In this document: positions 23,910-38,300 of the stretch, piece after piece
How the letters are laid out: every line of letters starts with the position of its first letter
How positions within the stretch are numbered: position 1 is the stretch's first letter
NCBI GenBank assembly: GCA_034687125.1
Contig: JAQGBZ010000165.1
Span: 1-64,000 of the forward strand
DNA from: Neelides folsomi
Lineage: Eukaryota; Arthropoda; Collembola; Neelipleona; Neelidae
Direction: 5' to 3'
Length of the DNA: 64,000 nucleotides
Notes under the pieces: generated by a model
The model's input: the letters and a program-made list of their open reading frames with translations, nothing else
Databases searched by the model: none
Told to the model about the DNA's origin: nothing
Translations under genes and position numbers: made by a program

Positions 23910-26809
23910 GTCTCTTCCCCGTTTCGTACAAACCCAATTTAACCAAATTAACTAATGTGTCAAAATTTAACAGGTGAGAAGGATTCAGTTAGTAAATTAA
24001 AGATTAAAGTTAAATCTCATAAAACCAAAATCCAAATTTTCCAAATGCCAATGTTTGGTTTGTTGCGAGCGAGCGAACTACAGCGGAAATCCTTTGGAAT
24101 GAAGAACAGAGATGGCAACAACAACCATTGGAATAAAAATCAACTTCTTTCTCATTCTTTTTTCATTGCAATTGCAAATTGCATTTTTGCATTGCATGTT
24201 ATATTGCATATTGCAATAGGATTTTCTTAATTGCATTGGGATTACATAGCATAATTTAAAAGCAACATTATTCAGACAACCGAATTACCCGAATTCGGAT
24301 TTTTTCAATATTTTTAATTATACAACTATAATGGACACTTGATGCGAATTAATAAATTATCAATTTTTTGCAATCAGTAACAAAGCTGATTTACAGTTAT
24401 TTAAATGATCAATGAATTGATCAGTTTATTTTGCCATTATTTATTTATCATTATCATTATTCATAATTATAAAATAATTATGTAAATGTTGAAATATTTA
24501 AATAAAGATCCTAAACATTTTAAAACTAATTGTCAATTTAACTTTTATTTAACAGTAATTGTTCATTTCCTTATTGGTAAATTGATAAGCAATTCTGAAT
24601 GAAGAATGTGAATTTGTGTGATAAGTGATAGGAGAATGAGGATGAGAGTAAAAGTTAAACAAACAATGAATAAAAAGAACAGTTGTGGCAAAAAAAATAT
24701 TCATTGGCAATTGTAAATGACATTCCCAATGAAGGGTTAAAAGAACGGGTTGGAAGTTTTTTTCGCCAACTTTCGTTTGCTAACAAAACATCCCGTTGGT
24801 TTTCGTTGATCCTCTGATTGTGCCGAAGGTAAAAAGCGGAGCCCAACCTTTGTTTATCTGATGAATGTTCCGGGGCGAGGAATTAAAGTCAATTAAATCT
24901 CCCGAAGGTTCAAAAGGGTTAGTTTGGTAAAATGCAATGACCGGAGAGAAGAAGATCCAAACACGAGTTTGACTACTTCCTCAATTCCTTGTCGTCCAGC
25001 CCTCCATCAATTGGACGTTTCTTCCGCAACCAGCCATTGACCTTCGCTAGGTCCTCAGGAGTCGGAAATCATTTTTTATTAATTCACGTCCACTCTCAGA
25101 CTCTGACAGATTTCAGGATGATTTGAAGCTCCTTTAGCACATCTTACATAACAGATCTCCTTTAGCACAGCTATTATAACTCTCAATCTCCTTTAGCACA
25201 TCTCGCAGATTATGCTAATTTTCTAATCGCGATTCACTTTCCATTAAAATTCGTACAAAATCCCTGCTATCCCTTGTATTGAACTCTTATCGCTCTAAAT
25301 TATTTTTCCAAGCCGGAAGGATTTCCTAAAGGATTTAAATCTCTATTAAATCCATTAATCATTTTTAAATAGGTAACTCCTTTTCAAAAACTTGTCTTCT
25401 TAACTGTATATTTAATAACAAGTCTTCAATAAAAATTAAATCACTAAAAATGAAAAGCTTAAATATTGGAATCAATCACCGGAATTAGTTCTTCCTTTCT
25501 TATCCCATTGTTATTCCGATTAGATCTAATTTATCTAAATGGCATTTAAAAGTAAAAATGTCCACCCCGCCCATATTAGAGAAAATAAAGGAACAAGAAA
25601 CAACTCTCACAACGACACCAACAAACCATTGTGAATTTTATCAGAGGAAATCAACTCAAAGTGTCGATATAAAAATGTCAAGATCCGGCCCAAGCTTTTT
25701 ATTTACATTTAATTATTTTCCCCATTCCTCAATGCCCTTTATATTTATTGATAGGAAGTGATTTAGTGATTCAGATGAAAATTCCCCCATATAAATTCCC
25801 CTTAAGCTTCTCACGAAGATGAGGGAAAGTGTTGAAGATTTTCCTTCCCGTGTTTGGCCAAAGGGCTCATCCTTCTTCAACAAAGGGACGATAAGAGGAT
25901 CTAATGAAATATCTCCCCATTCTGTTTTTTCATCCTTCAGCTTCATCTCAGCTTCTTCGCCTTCTTCCTCTTTGCTTCTGCAGCTCAGGAGCCAACGGGA
26001 ATTTTTGGGAGCGACGGAGCTTTTGATCATTAATATTATTTTATTTCTTCCCTGCAGAAGTCCCAAGACATGTGTCATTGACTTTTCTCCTCAGCCCCGG
26101 CGGAGTTGTCCAAGAGAGGAAAATAGCCAGATTTTAATGACAACTTTTCAAGTCGTAACTCTCCCTTTCAATTCTTTATTTCCTCTCTACGAATATTCAG
26201 ATATTCTTACTAGTGTTCTTATATAAATGTTCTGATTCTTCGAGTAGTTTCAGTCTCAGACAAATCGTCTCCTACCGCATTCCTCTACCATTATTAAATT
26301 AATCTCCAAAACGAGTTAAATTTCACTTCACTTCCCTTCAAAGGTTTTCCAAGCCACTTCCAATTTTGGTCCTTCAAGAGAGGAATCAAGAAGCTTAGGG
26401 TTGATTTAATCCTCAGTAGCTCATTTTTATTAAGATTTACATCATCCGTCCACCTGGTTAATTACTGGTTGAGACTCCACCTGAACTCATCCATAAATTC
26501 TCATCATTCTCCCTGATTCTCTCCATTGGGAAGAGTTTGAAGATGTTTGGAGATGTTGAAGCAGTCAAGCCACTTTCATTCATTTAATTAATATGCTCAA
26601 AACTCATCTTCATTCCTTGACATTGGGTTAAATACTCCAACCTTTTATTTGTACATCAATTACCTGACATCATCTAATTCACAATTACAAGTCGTTGAGT
26701 CACACGTTTAACCATTAAATGCCTCAAGAATGAAAAACTGCCTTTTTAATTCCAGCATTAATACCACCATATAAATAATATTTACTATAATATATACTGA
26801 TATAAATGG

Positions 26810-26827
26810 TATATATATATATATATA
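26810..26827. repeat. (TA)n microsatellite
   Basis: An uninterrupted alternating TA run of about 18 bp. Confidence 0.8.
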
Positions 26828-27780
26828 ACATTGATAAATCCAAAGGGCTTCAGGGGACCTGTCATGTCTCATGCAATAAAGGAAGGGTTAATGTTAATAA
26901 TAAGATAGTAAAATGAAAAGTTCAATCAACTTTGACTTCCTCTTTATTTAACAACTGAAGTTGAGGAATTGAATTTGAGGAATTGAATTTGAAGAATATA
27001 ATTTGAAAGGTCATTTGATTTATTATGTTGACAAATGGGAAGTGGAATTTGGAAACAATGGATAGAAGTACAGTTAATAATGTACCATAACTGCATCTTC
27101 TCCGTCTTCGTCAATAAAAGATTATTCCAGGGAGTTTGAGACTCAAGTTGAGTTCACAAATGTTCAGAACTGTTCAGTTCACGTTCGGTTCACAAATGTT
27201 CACAAATGTTCAGGTGGGAGATGTGAAAAAGAAATTGTCAATTGGAAGTTCTTCCCAATGGAACTTCCGAATCAATCCATTTTAATACGAGTGGAGTTCT
27301 GTGGGATTTTCCCAGTCGGTGTCTTGGACGAACAACTTGGGACTTGGGGCGATTGGGGGTTTAATTTATTTATGAGATGTGTGCCATATAACTACAAGTA
27401 TAGTATCTGTACAGGTATATATATAAAAGTAATACTACGGAGTTTATATATATCAGTATGATGTCTCGTCTCTCCAAATACTTAACGGTCCTTTACCGAT
27501 CCTTTATTTTGTTCAATCCTATTATGAGAATTCGCAGTCCTTCCATTCCCAGCCAAAGTCTCTTAATCTCTAAATCCCTAAAAGTAACTCACTCAATTAT
27601 TTATGCAACATTTATTTATTCATCTCTCACTCTTTATTTCCCAACATCGAACAAAAGTGAAAGATGTCGAATCGTTCAACATGTCAATTATGTACTATAT
27701 CTGAAAATTAGAAAGAAAAATATTACATTTGGTACATTTAATTTTATTTAATTTTCCAATTGAAGCTATAATTTAATATA

Positions 27781-27855
27781 CAGAGTGGGCCATAAATTGC
27801 TTACTTTTTATACGATAGTTTATTTAAAAAAGAAAATAACTTATGGCCCACTCTG
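27781..27855. mobile_element. palindromic miniature element (MITE), 75 bp
   Basis: CAGAGTGGGCCATAAATTGC at the left and CAGAGTGGGCCATAAGTTAT read inward from the right, with TA on each side (27779-27780, 27856-27857). The arms account for nearly the whole element. It shares its terminal skeleton with the mariner-like element at 19101-19671. Confidence 0.85.
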
Positions 27856-30129
27856 TATATGGTATAATAAAAACAAATAAAATTATCGTATAATTAATTA
27901 AAATAAACGAGAATTATAAACAATGTAAATAATCCAAAGTAGACCAATATGTGTGATTTAATTGATTAAAACGGATATTGAATGACCAGAACCCAATTGG
28001 CTCCAAACCAAACAAGAAGTTCCAAAAATTCCAAATACTCGCTCTGTCAATCAGGGCAATAAAGTTGGCATTAAAAAAACATTTAACCAACTTTCAATGT
28101 CAGCACTTGCTCAATGTTTGCGAAAATGTGTCATCGAATTGTATGAGCCTTAATGTAAAGATAATTTCCAGTTTAAGTAAATTGAAATTATACAAGAAAC
28201 GAGATTGCAATTTGGGATATGTGCTTTTTTACTGACTTCTTTCTTAACACAATCAAAGTCTCTTGAGTGTCTCCGCCAAATCTTTAGTTTTTTTACTATT
28301 GAGGATTCAGATACGTAATATATAATTATGTATATGTAAGTATAAGTATTCATATTATGGATTCATACATATGGATTCATATGGAATCATACAAAATAAG
28401 TATATTAACTAATGAGGTGTATTAAATGGTGCAACATTTAACAGGTATTTAGTAAGCTAAATAAGTAGAATAAATCCTAATTGAAACCATGCGGAGTTCA
28501 GCAAGTCTCGTTTTGAAGAATTTAAATTGATTTTTGTGAGTCGAGACATCCTTAAGTATAATTTACTAAATGTAAGCTATTTGCTGTATTTACCTATACC
28601 ATATTTTATGAATTGTAAAACTTATACAAAAAACTTGTATTTATTTTTTAAAGTGTTTATAATAAAAGAGTTATAAATTTCACTAATTCGATTGAACGAT
28701 TATTAATGTCATTTTAACCATAATGCAGTCGGTAATAAGAGAAAATGCATTTCTTTTGATCTTCTCTTGGTTTGTCTGAAGTTGACCAAATTGACCGAAA
28801 ACCCCTCAAACAATGGAAACCAAAAAGCAAGTGAATTTTATTTTTTGGCGTATATCAAATACCTAAATACATTTAACTTATAAGTGTCCATTTAAGTATT
28901 ATGCCTCATGTCTGAATTATTATGAACTTTCTTTGAATGATTGTTAAAAATCTGTAGGTGGGAACCGCAGACATTTTAGTAAAAATTAATCGGTTGGTTT
29001 GTTTACACAAACTTGCTTTTCTTTTTCTTAAAATATTTTTTCTTAACTTTTTTTAACAAAAAAATCAACATTTACTGAATAAATGTTTAAGTTTTTATTA
29101 ATGTTTTGTTATGTTACTAATTATTAATTATACTAAAGTAGCTCACTCACATTCAGCCAATACAGCTAAAACTATTGGAAATTATTTACATTTATTCATT
29201 ATTTAATAAATTTTAATATTTTTTGATTGGCTTTATAATTTTTAGTATTAAATAGTTTATTATTTTATGTTAAAATGGAAGTTTTTTATTTCATTACTTA
29301 TTGCACGTAAATAGTAAACTCAAGCATTTCGTCAAATGTAATACATTTTTAAGTAAGTTGGAAAATGATTTACAAGGTTGTGTCTGCACGTGTTTCAACA
29401 ATAAAAGAACTGAACCGTGAAAGTAATAATTAATAATGAACGCAATAAATATATCAACCTTTTTTATATTATTAAATGAATAAAAATCCAATGGACAATA
29501 ACAACATGCATATACTTACATGTAGTATGTATAATAAAAATAATTATAAATTATCATTTATAATAAATTTAAAATGTGTCCACAACATTTTCCTCAAATT
29601 CCTTCATTTAAAGTTTTTCTCTGAAAGTCTTCAATTACTTAAATAATTCACCCTGGTTGACATTTATTCCTATGTTTATTCCTATCTCTATATTATGTAT
29701 TTATTTCTATCCGTACATTTATGCATTTATTCCATTATGTACATTATGTATTTATTTCCAACCTTGCTAAATATTGTCAAACGTCCTAGAATTACAATTG
29801 GAAGTTCCTCGAACTATAAAAATATTAATTTACAATAATGGTCAAAGTGACCTTTCCCACTTGGCATTTGCATACACATAATTGATCCTTTTGCAATTAA
29901 TGATGAGTGAAATGGTTAAAATGTGAATAAAATCATCTTCCGGTCTCTCCATCATCCCCAGACATTTAAATTTAAAAATACCTTTAGTAAATACAATTAA
30001 AAATCCCTTGTTACGTGTCCCATACTCCATTAAAATCTCTATGTGTATTTTGTATATACCTCTCTGTATATTGTTCGTATATACCTGTACGTACCTCTCA
30101 CTATTTGTAATGTGGTCTATGTATTATGT

Positions 30130-30418
30130 TGATCTCTCCATCAACCACCTCACTCGTTCCACCTCCAATTGTGCATTGTGGGAAAGGGGTAAAGATAAGG
30201 TAGAGCGAGTGGAACTTCCACGGCAGTAACTCCAAGCAGGAGCTACTAACAACAATTCTCTAAATCTCACCTCCACTACTGTGAGTATAGCCAAACACGT
30301 TTTGCAAAATTGTGTTTATCCAAAAGTGAACGAATCGGAGGAAAAACCCGGTAAAGGGAAAACGAGGTTAAATTTACTGAAGAAAAGACCCGGACTTATT
30401 CTCAACATTCTCTACAAG
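30130..30418 (+). promoter_or_regulatory. candidate 5' untranslated exon or promoter of the M13 gene
   Basis: A GC-richer segment with two reasonable splice donors, ACT then GTGAGT at 30281 and AAG then GTAAAT at 30419, and no conserved reading frame. The M13 start exon at 32212 is preceded by a clear acceptor, so at least one upstream untranslated exon must exist; this is the nearest plausible site. This is an inference only. Confidence 0.2.
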
Positions 30419-30666
30419 GTAAATCCATAAAGATTTTCACGTATCGATCACCCAACTAACTCTTATCAAAATCTCCATCCTTCTTCCGCAATATTCCATT
30501 TGCCATATATTCTATTTACTTACATGTCAGGAAAGATTTTTCATATTTAGCTTTTTATTGATTCAATTATTTTCATCCAATTCCCAATTCCCTTACATTT
30601 AACCTAAATTATATACCTATATGATACAGACTAAGTATATATTATGTAAACTTAGTATATTTATAT

Positions 30667-30739
30667 TTACATTACATTTATTTATTTACATAAGTATGGT
30701 ATACATTCATATTTATGTAAATAAATAAATGTAATGTAA
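30667..30739. repeat. perfect 27-bp inverted repeat (hairpin)
   Basis: Positions 30667-30693 are exactly complementary to 30713-30739, around a 19-nt loop. The arms are AT-rich, built on ACATTACATTTATTTATTTA. No TIR hallmark or target duplication is evident. Confidence 0.8.
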
Positions 30740-32211
30740 TAGATATATGTATGGTGTATGAATGTATTAGGTATAGGTAGGTCAGGTTAGGTTAGTATGG
30801 GTTTGTATGTACAGTGTGTATTTGAATATTTATTAACTCTTTGCTTGTGTCATTTTAAAAGGAAAATCTCGTTCAAGCTCTAGGGTTTACTAAAAGTTTA
30901 AATTCATAAGGAGGATTTCTTAAGGCCGACCTAAAATTAAATTTTGGCGAAGGTCGGTATTCTTTGATGCCTTTTCCAAAGCGTGTCATGTTGATAAGTT
31001 TGAGATTTTGGATGGGAAGTGGGAGATGTTTGAGAGTGTCCAAAAACGAGATATTTAAATGACATTTGCCAACCTCTGTTTCACCAACTGTCACTCCTTA
31101 AAATTTCACTCACTTTGAGTGTTTTAATTGAGACTTAACTTTGCTTTAATGTTAACTTTGCTTTAAAGTTAAGGCTTTAAAGTTAAGTTGGCTGAAAAGA
31201 TTTTATTTTTACGTGTGCAACCAATGTCAGGATTTGTCATTGCATGTGGAGTTGCATTCCTCTTTTTCTCACAATTGTTTGTTTATATAATTCTTTTATT
31301 TTCATTTAACTCTCCATTTGGCCTTTCGCTTTTTTATGAGTTGAAAGAAACCACATTGGAATTTGAAGTGTCTTTTAGATATTTTCAATTTCAATGATAT
31401 TACAATTATAAGTACGAGTATATCTATACATGTAAATATATCTAATTGTACATGTATAAATGTATATCAATTCAATGTTTTTTCAACATGTATAGTTTTC
31501 TCATTCACTTTTAATAAATACAAGGTGACATGGAAATGTTCAAACTTGGGTTTAAATGCTAAATGAGAATTCATTTGTATGGAATTACTCTTGCTCTAAT
31601 TGGGGAAATAAAAGATTAGAATGTTCATCGAATTCATTGACTTAAAATTTACCGATCCCCTGGATTTAGTTTTACAATTTATTTCTAAAGTATTTAACAA
31701 AGGTACCTGTTTTAGGATTTGAACTAATCATTCATTTAAAGAACTTTAAACGTAATTAAATGTAATTAAACATAATGTCTATGTTTTTGTTTATGCAATA
31801 GAGTCAACGTTTTAATGCTTTCAAACATTTAAAAATTAGAATAAATACAGGAGCCATTTGTAAAATAATTGAATGAACATTTTGTGCATTTAAAATGGAA
31901 TGATCCAATACTTGTATTTTTAGCAAAGGTTTTCAACATCAAACTCAGAATGCGATTTAGGTACATATAATTAATAAGTACAGAATCTTAAATGAACAAT
32001 CTAAATGTATACAGAAGCAATTTGTCGGAAGATTTAAAAAACCTATTGGATGATTTACATAGTTAAATTATGTTTAATGACGTAGGATCTTCTTCAACTT
32101 AATTGTCAAATTGCAAAGGAGAAACCCATCCAACTTCGGCCCCATGAATAAATTGAATATGAAATGACTCAAATGTGGAAATTTGATCTTTTTCTTTTTT
32201 TGATTCCACAG

Positions 32212-32255
32212 ACGTCCTCAGACATTTGGAATTAATCATTTGAGAATATTCGAAG
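32212..32255 (+). other. 5' untranslated part of the M13 start exon
   Basis: A pyrimidine-rich tract ending TTCCACAG gives an acceptor at 32210-32211, and the start ATG follows 44 nt later. An in-frame TGA at 32241-32243 lies just upstream of the ATG, so the protein cannot begin earlier in this exon. Confidence 0.75.
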
Positions 32256-32332
32256 ATGGCAATGGAGACGGTGACGCCTGGGAAAGCGGAGAGTCAAGTG
32301 ACACTTGCAAGCAGAGCTGGTCCTGATATAAG
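32256..32332 (+). CDS. M13 gene, start exon (cytoplasmic tail)
   Basis: Encodes [20 protein letters not shown] and AGPDI plus two bases of an Arg codon completed by the next exon. The ATG two codons downstream could also be used. The phase-2 junction feeds directly into NPPWWNRRT, a typical juxtamembrane motif of arthropod M13 proteins. This phase match across 16.4 kb, and the same junction in the second gene at 63107, support the link. Confidence 0.85.
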
Positions 32333-35300
32333 GTAAAGATCATCTATATATATTTCCCATATTAAATACAAAATTTCCCATATTAAAAAATTTCTCATAT
32401 TAAAATATTTCCCATATTTATACATTTTTGCTTAACCATTTCGTTTTGGGCTTAAAGTTTCCATTTTAGCTTAAATTTCTATTTAACCATAAAGCTTAAA
32501 CTTTTACATATTTTGCTTAAATAACATTTAAGGGATGTGCTTTAACTGTATATGTATTTTATAAAGTTTCTCTTTGTTTAAAAGAGTACGATATCATAAA
32601 TAATTCATTGGCGTAATTTTTAATTCGTTGAATCCTCTTACAAGAATTCATTTAAATATAAAAATGAATAAATGAATCATTCATTTGGACATCGTTCGAG
32701 TTTTACAAGATTGCATAACGAACTTGAAAAAAAACTTGGTTTTCCGCTTATTCACAGTAACATCCTGCACATGCAGTTTTCCCAATTGTTCACATGTTTC
32801 ACATGATCTAATGAATTTCTAAGAATTCTTAGAAATCTTAAAATCAAATATTACAATATTTCAATATACCAATACATAATAAATATAAAATCCATATGCT
32901 ATTCAATATACTATACAATACTCTTTGCATATTTATACAATGGTACTTAAATAATTCAGTTAATACGTAATACTAAATATACGCAATATTGATCCAATTG
33001 CGATTTTGAATCCGAGGAATGTATAAAAATGTAATATATTTATGAGACTTGTAATTGCGTATTTTAAAATATTCGACGCACTTTCTCCGTTTAATTAGTC
33101 AAAAGAGACGTCGTAGAACTGAAAGACGGGTGATTAGGAAATAACTAAAAACGAAGAATGATGGCCCAAAATTGAGATTATATTCCTATTACTCATCAAC
33201 TCCATATCCTACATACTTAATACATATATTTCATCTAATATATTATCTCAAAGGAGAATCTGAAGCGTAAGATTTGAAGTATTCCATATGGACTCGTGCA
33301 TTTGAAACTGCATCAAGTTTTGGCTGTTGGGAACTTTGAGGGGAATGATAGGTCAATTAATCATCCTTGATTTGACAGTAGGCGGGGAGTTGAAGACTTC
33401 TCTTTAACTTCCACATTCTACAACCCCCGTCCTCATCAACTACAATTTTTTAATGTGATAATCTCCATCTAATGATTCTAATATGCCAAACTACACATAA
33501 GTAAATGGGAGTCATTCACTTTCATAATCTACCTTTGATCATTCATTCTTTAGGTGAAGTCATTCAATTGGTTTCAGGAGAATTAAGAGCAATGTGCACA
33601 CCTTGTACATACAGATACAATATACACTATACTGTACATAATACTCTACATCACACCATTTGTATTGTATTTACTCTATATGGATAGTTATGTGGAATTT
33701 ATCTATGGGTAGTTATGCACAATACATATGTGTATGGGTAGTTATGTAATATCTGTTTACATATAAGTAAATGTATCAGTAGGAGTAAGGAGATTGAATG
33801 AATGACACAAGGAAGCTCACAATTTTCACCCATTCTTACGCAACGTTCATAAAAGTGTTCGATAATGAAGAGTGAAAGATGTATTATAAAATGTATACTT
33901 ATTTTGTATTTGGATCAATGACCCGCAAAACCATATTTGGTCCATTATCTAAAGATTATTATTATTATCATTATTATTATTCCAAACAAAGTTAATTTTA
34001 AGATTAGTTAAATTGAATTTTTCCTAATTGTAAGACGTAGAACGGGTTTGTTTTTTGTTTTTCCTGATAATTTTTATCTCTCATTTCGTGACATTATTTT
34101 ATTATTTTATATAATTTTATATGAATGAAGTCTTTAACTTAAAGGCAATAACTTAAAGCCTTTAACTTATAGTTAAAGGGGAAAGATTTGTATTCAAAGA
34201 AGGAGCGATTTCTCATTTAAGATTATTCTCATGGAGTGTAATTGGTGGAAGTTGTTGAGTTCATTTTCTCCTTTATTTGGCAAATGAATCACGATGGAGT
34301 TCTTTACTCTCCTTTTCCCCTTATTGGGATCAAAATACGAATACTCGTAATTTCCACAAGGTAAATGAGATCATTTGAGAATTGTTAAATTAAGAAATTG
34401 AATTCGAGTTGTTTGTTAACTAATGGGCTTGTAAAAGTATATCATTTATGTCTTCATTATCTCACTTTGATCTTCTCAGGAACTCTCGAAAAGATTTCTT
34501 TTAACTTTTAAAGCCCTTCAACCCATTCAATGAACCTTTTTAAATGTTCAATTCAAAGGTGTTGAAAGAGATGGACGGAAGGAACGTGGGAAATATGAAA
34601 AGAATTATTATTGACCATTTAAAGTTAAATTAAATTAAAGTGTTATTTTTCCCAATTGAATGAGATTTTCTCTATTGAATTATTCATTCAAACCTATTCA
34701 AGATTAACATATAATATAGATATACATGTCTGTACATATTATGTATCTGTACATCTGTATTATGTATAAGGGTTAATTCAAAGGTTGGAAAATTAAAATT
34801 ATTACGACGTAAATAAATACCTTCCACTTTCATCAATACTCGTACAAAATTTAGGGATCATAGAAATTGATAGAATGAGAATTGGGGTTGGGCTTCCGCT
34901 ATACTCCACATGTTATCCTATACAGGGTGTTGGGAATCAAATGGTTTTCAATGGAGAGCTGTTTGCATGTACGATGAGATGAATTGAAAATGACAGGTTC
35001 ATTCAATCTTACTTTCCTCTCATTAGACAATTTATTATTATTAAGTTTATTAACTTCCTCCGATCTCCCAAACCTTTACATATATTCCTTATGCATTCAA
35101 CCATTCAACCATTTGACAGGGAAATTCATGCACAACAGCAACACAATAAGAATAACTAATACATACTATACATTTACTATACATTTACTGTATATGTACA
35201 AAACATTGTATAAAACATTTTATACGGAAAATAATGCTACAATAAAATACTGTAGCAAAATAAATAATATAAAATACATATATAGTAAGTATATTGTAAA

Positions 35301-38300
35301 ATACTGTAGTATAATACAGTAAAATATATATAGTAAAATAAGCATAGTATATGGTAGTGTAGGGAGAATATTTTATATGCATTTTATTATATGTATGAAA
35401 GCTTACAATGCTCAATGGGTATAATGAATTTAGGAAGTAAATGCATTAAAGGCGCATTAAAGAAAAGTAGACCACATGTAATTATTTGTATTATAAGAAT
35501 ACGAAACGGTTGATTAAAAATTTTATCAAGCGATTTATCAAACCTTCAATCCCCTCAAAGTTAAATTTTACATGTAGTTAACTTAACTTTGTTAAGGAGG
35601 GGCAAAGGGAAAGTAAAATCATTTAAATTCATAATTTAAATCATCACATTCGCATTCGAAGCTCCTAAATTAATTTGAATGCAAAGCGTAGCATTTGACT
35701 AATTTTATAATCAAACTTTTTTTAACTTTAACTTTAACGATGAAAAATGGACAGATTAAAAAATTCAATTCGTGTCTGCGCATCTTCATTTCCAAATTCG
35801 CTATATTCGCAATATAATGCTATTCGCAATATTCGCAATAATAGTATTTCCGCATTAGAAGATTATTATGAATTTCATAAATATTTATTATATTATTTTT
35901 ATTCAAGTAAAGTTTCTAATCTTGTTTTAAGTAACTTAAATCAAAAAAATGCAATTCATTGTTAACTACAAATTTGGCATGAATTTGGTGCATTTCGACA
36001 GTTTGGCTCTTGTGGTTGAAAAAACATGACACATGTCACATCCTTCAATTAAGAGAAAAAAACTGTCATCACTTTCCTTTTACTTTGAAGGAGAAAATTC
36101 ATTTGGTTTCTTTGTCACATACTTGTTAAAAATCCTTCTTGGGATCATTCAAAGACAAATATTTTCAAATTCGCAAATACTACAAATATTTTCAACTTCA
36201 ATTTCTACAAACTTCATTCTTTTCCTAATTCTTTTCCTTAATTTTCATTGTTTATATGCGAAATCTATTACTCAATTTCTCAATAGTTTAATTTCTCAAT
36301 AGTTTTTCTTTAATTCCTTATTTGCAATTATTTAGCAATTACTGTGAGTATTAATTATTCAGAGATTTAAGGTCCTTTTGAACAATGAAAAATATTTGTA
36401 AGAAGCGGAATATTACTCAATGCAAAAATGACTAATTGTAAAATAAAAAAAATTGTTCATTCAACTTTTCTTCTAGTCTGCTTGTCTCCGGAATAAAATG
36501 TGTACAATCAGGTTATGCAAAAGAAGAAATTAATCACAGGGTTCTTTGGGCTGGAACCAAATGCCCTTTGCACCTCAACCACCTGGCTCAATCTCGAGTT
36601 TATTTTACAAGTTTATTATACATTAAACATCAAGTGTTAATTATACAGAATGATTACGTACAATGAATGAGAGTAGTTAAACACGTCTTCCCTATTAGAA
36701 CAATACATTTTTTATAAATTAATATTTTTTTTATAAATTGAGGAATAATTCCACGAGGTGCATTGATGATCATCGGCATCTACAAGGTGTCTGAAAAAAG
36801 TTGAGTCTTTAACTTAATGTTGGTTAATGTATCTTAATACTTATAAGTCATTATTTTACATGTTCACTATTTATGGGCAATGACTTTCGTTTGTCTCATC
36901 GGCTTTATTCGGTTGGCTGAACGTCTAGAAGTCATTTCTGGCTCATCTTCAAGTCTTTAAGGAAAGTCTCTGACAAACCCATTTTTTAAACTCATTCCAA
37001 TTCAAATCACTTACATTGAAATAATCGCCCAGGTGGCCAGAAATATTTAATTAAAAAACCCGACTTTCTTGTTCTGAACAGACAATTCCTATTTTTAAAA
37101 CATTTCTTTAAATCAGCTACCTGAAAAATTCTTAAACTTTTAAATCATTTTCTTAATTCTACTTTAATACCTACAGAAGTATATTTTGACATGATACTGC
37201 TACTGTGAGTATGTATATAGTGTATGTAACCTATACACTCACTATACATATCCTATAAATCGATTTACCATTGAATTCATATCAGTATGTAGTATTAGTA
37301 AATCAGTTCAATTAATTGTTAAAGGGAGGGGCAGAATGTTAACATAAATCTGTATAAAGTTATTAACAAAGAAAATGATCGTAATCATGAAATTGATGTT
37401 CGAAGGTTAATCGATTTTTAAATCAATTTTAGATTTTGTTTTTATATCCAAACTATTCATAAAATTCAAATCGTTTTTGGAATAAAAACTTTAATCAGAA
37501 ACATTTTCTGATTTTTTGAGGAAAATTTTTCAATAATTTTTCATGTTATTTTCCATTAAGCTTTATATTAATTTAATTATATTTACACAAGTCATAAAAT
37601 CCAAAACATACAAAAATTGCATTCCATTCTAAAGTTAATTTTCATACAAATGAATGAAATGAATGAAAAGAATGAAATGATGAAAAAAAACTATAGAAAT
37701 TCACTTAATTCACTCAAATTGTTAAAAAATTGCAACATTATGAAATTTAAATGGGCAAATTGGCCTTAACTCATACAATGGAGGAATCTGAATGAAAAAT
37801 CTACAGACACACTCTATGTATTATTCTTTATGTGTTATATGATCAATCCAATGCATGCGGTTAATGGTTTGAGTAAAATTCCTGGTTAGTCTGAAGATAT
37901 TGAGCAAATGATGTGTTTTGTGTGATTTGTGTGAGAGGAACATGCAATGAAGGATGAAAATAGGATTAAAATTTTATCTCCTTATTCTTCCCGCATTCCC
38001 CTTCAATTCCACGCTCTCATTCTGACTTTGCCGCAGAATTCTTTTACAACTCGCTCTTATCCTTAACTCATTCATACTCATACTACAATAATATGCATAA
38101 CATATATATGTATATATTGTAATATGTACATATTGTATATGAATTGTGAAGAGCTTAAAGAACTTAAAGAATACAAACAAAGTGAAGATGAATCTCAGAC
38201 ATTTTTAATGAACCAAAGTTTTCAAAATTTTTGTTTTTAATTCATTTGCGTGTGGAACGCAAAGTCAGTAATAAAATATAATAATGCATATATAATAATG

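Larger units (their letters stand above)
23910..32211. other. intergenic region between RPB4 and the M13 coding start
   Basis: No further coding gene was recognised. It holds one palindromic miniature element (27781-27855), a TA dinucleotide run (26810-26827), a 27-bp perfect hairpin (30667-30739) and a candidate untranslated exon near 30130-30418. Overlapping opposite-strand frames at 25713-26226 look like chance openness. Confidence 0.5.

Noticed and set aside
25713-26226. overlapping opposite-strand frames of 121 and 135 codons
   Set aside because: Both are open only because the patch is low in stop codons, and neither shows a family pattern. Coding on both strands at once is unlikely.
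30775-30800. AGGTTAGGTTAG, telomere-like units
   Set aside because: Only two to three units, with a similar short run near 39373. These are common in arthropod introns and spacers and do not indicate a telomere.
34920-34945. CAGGGTGTTGGGAATC after TA, a possible mariner-type terminus
   Set aside because: Only the first bases resemble the elements here, and no inverted partner was found.
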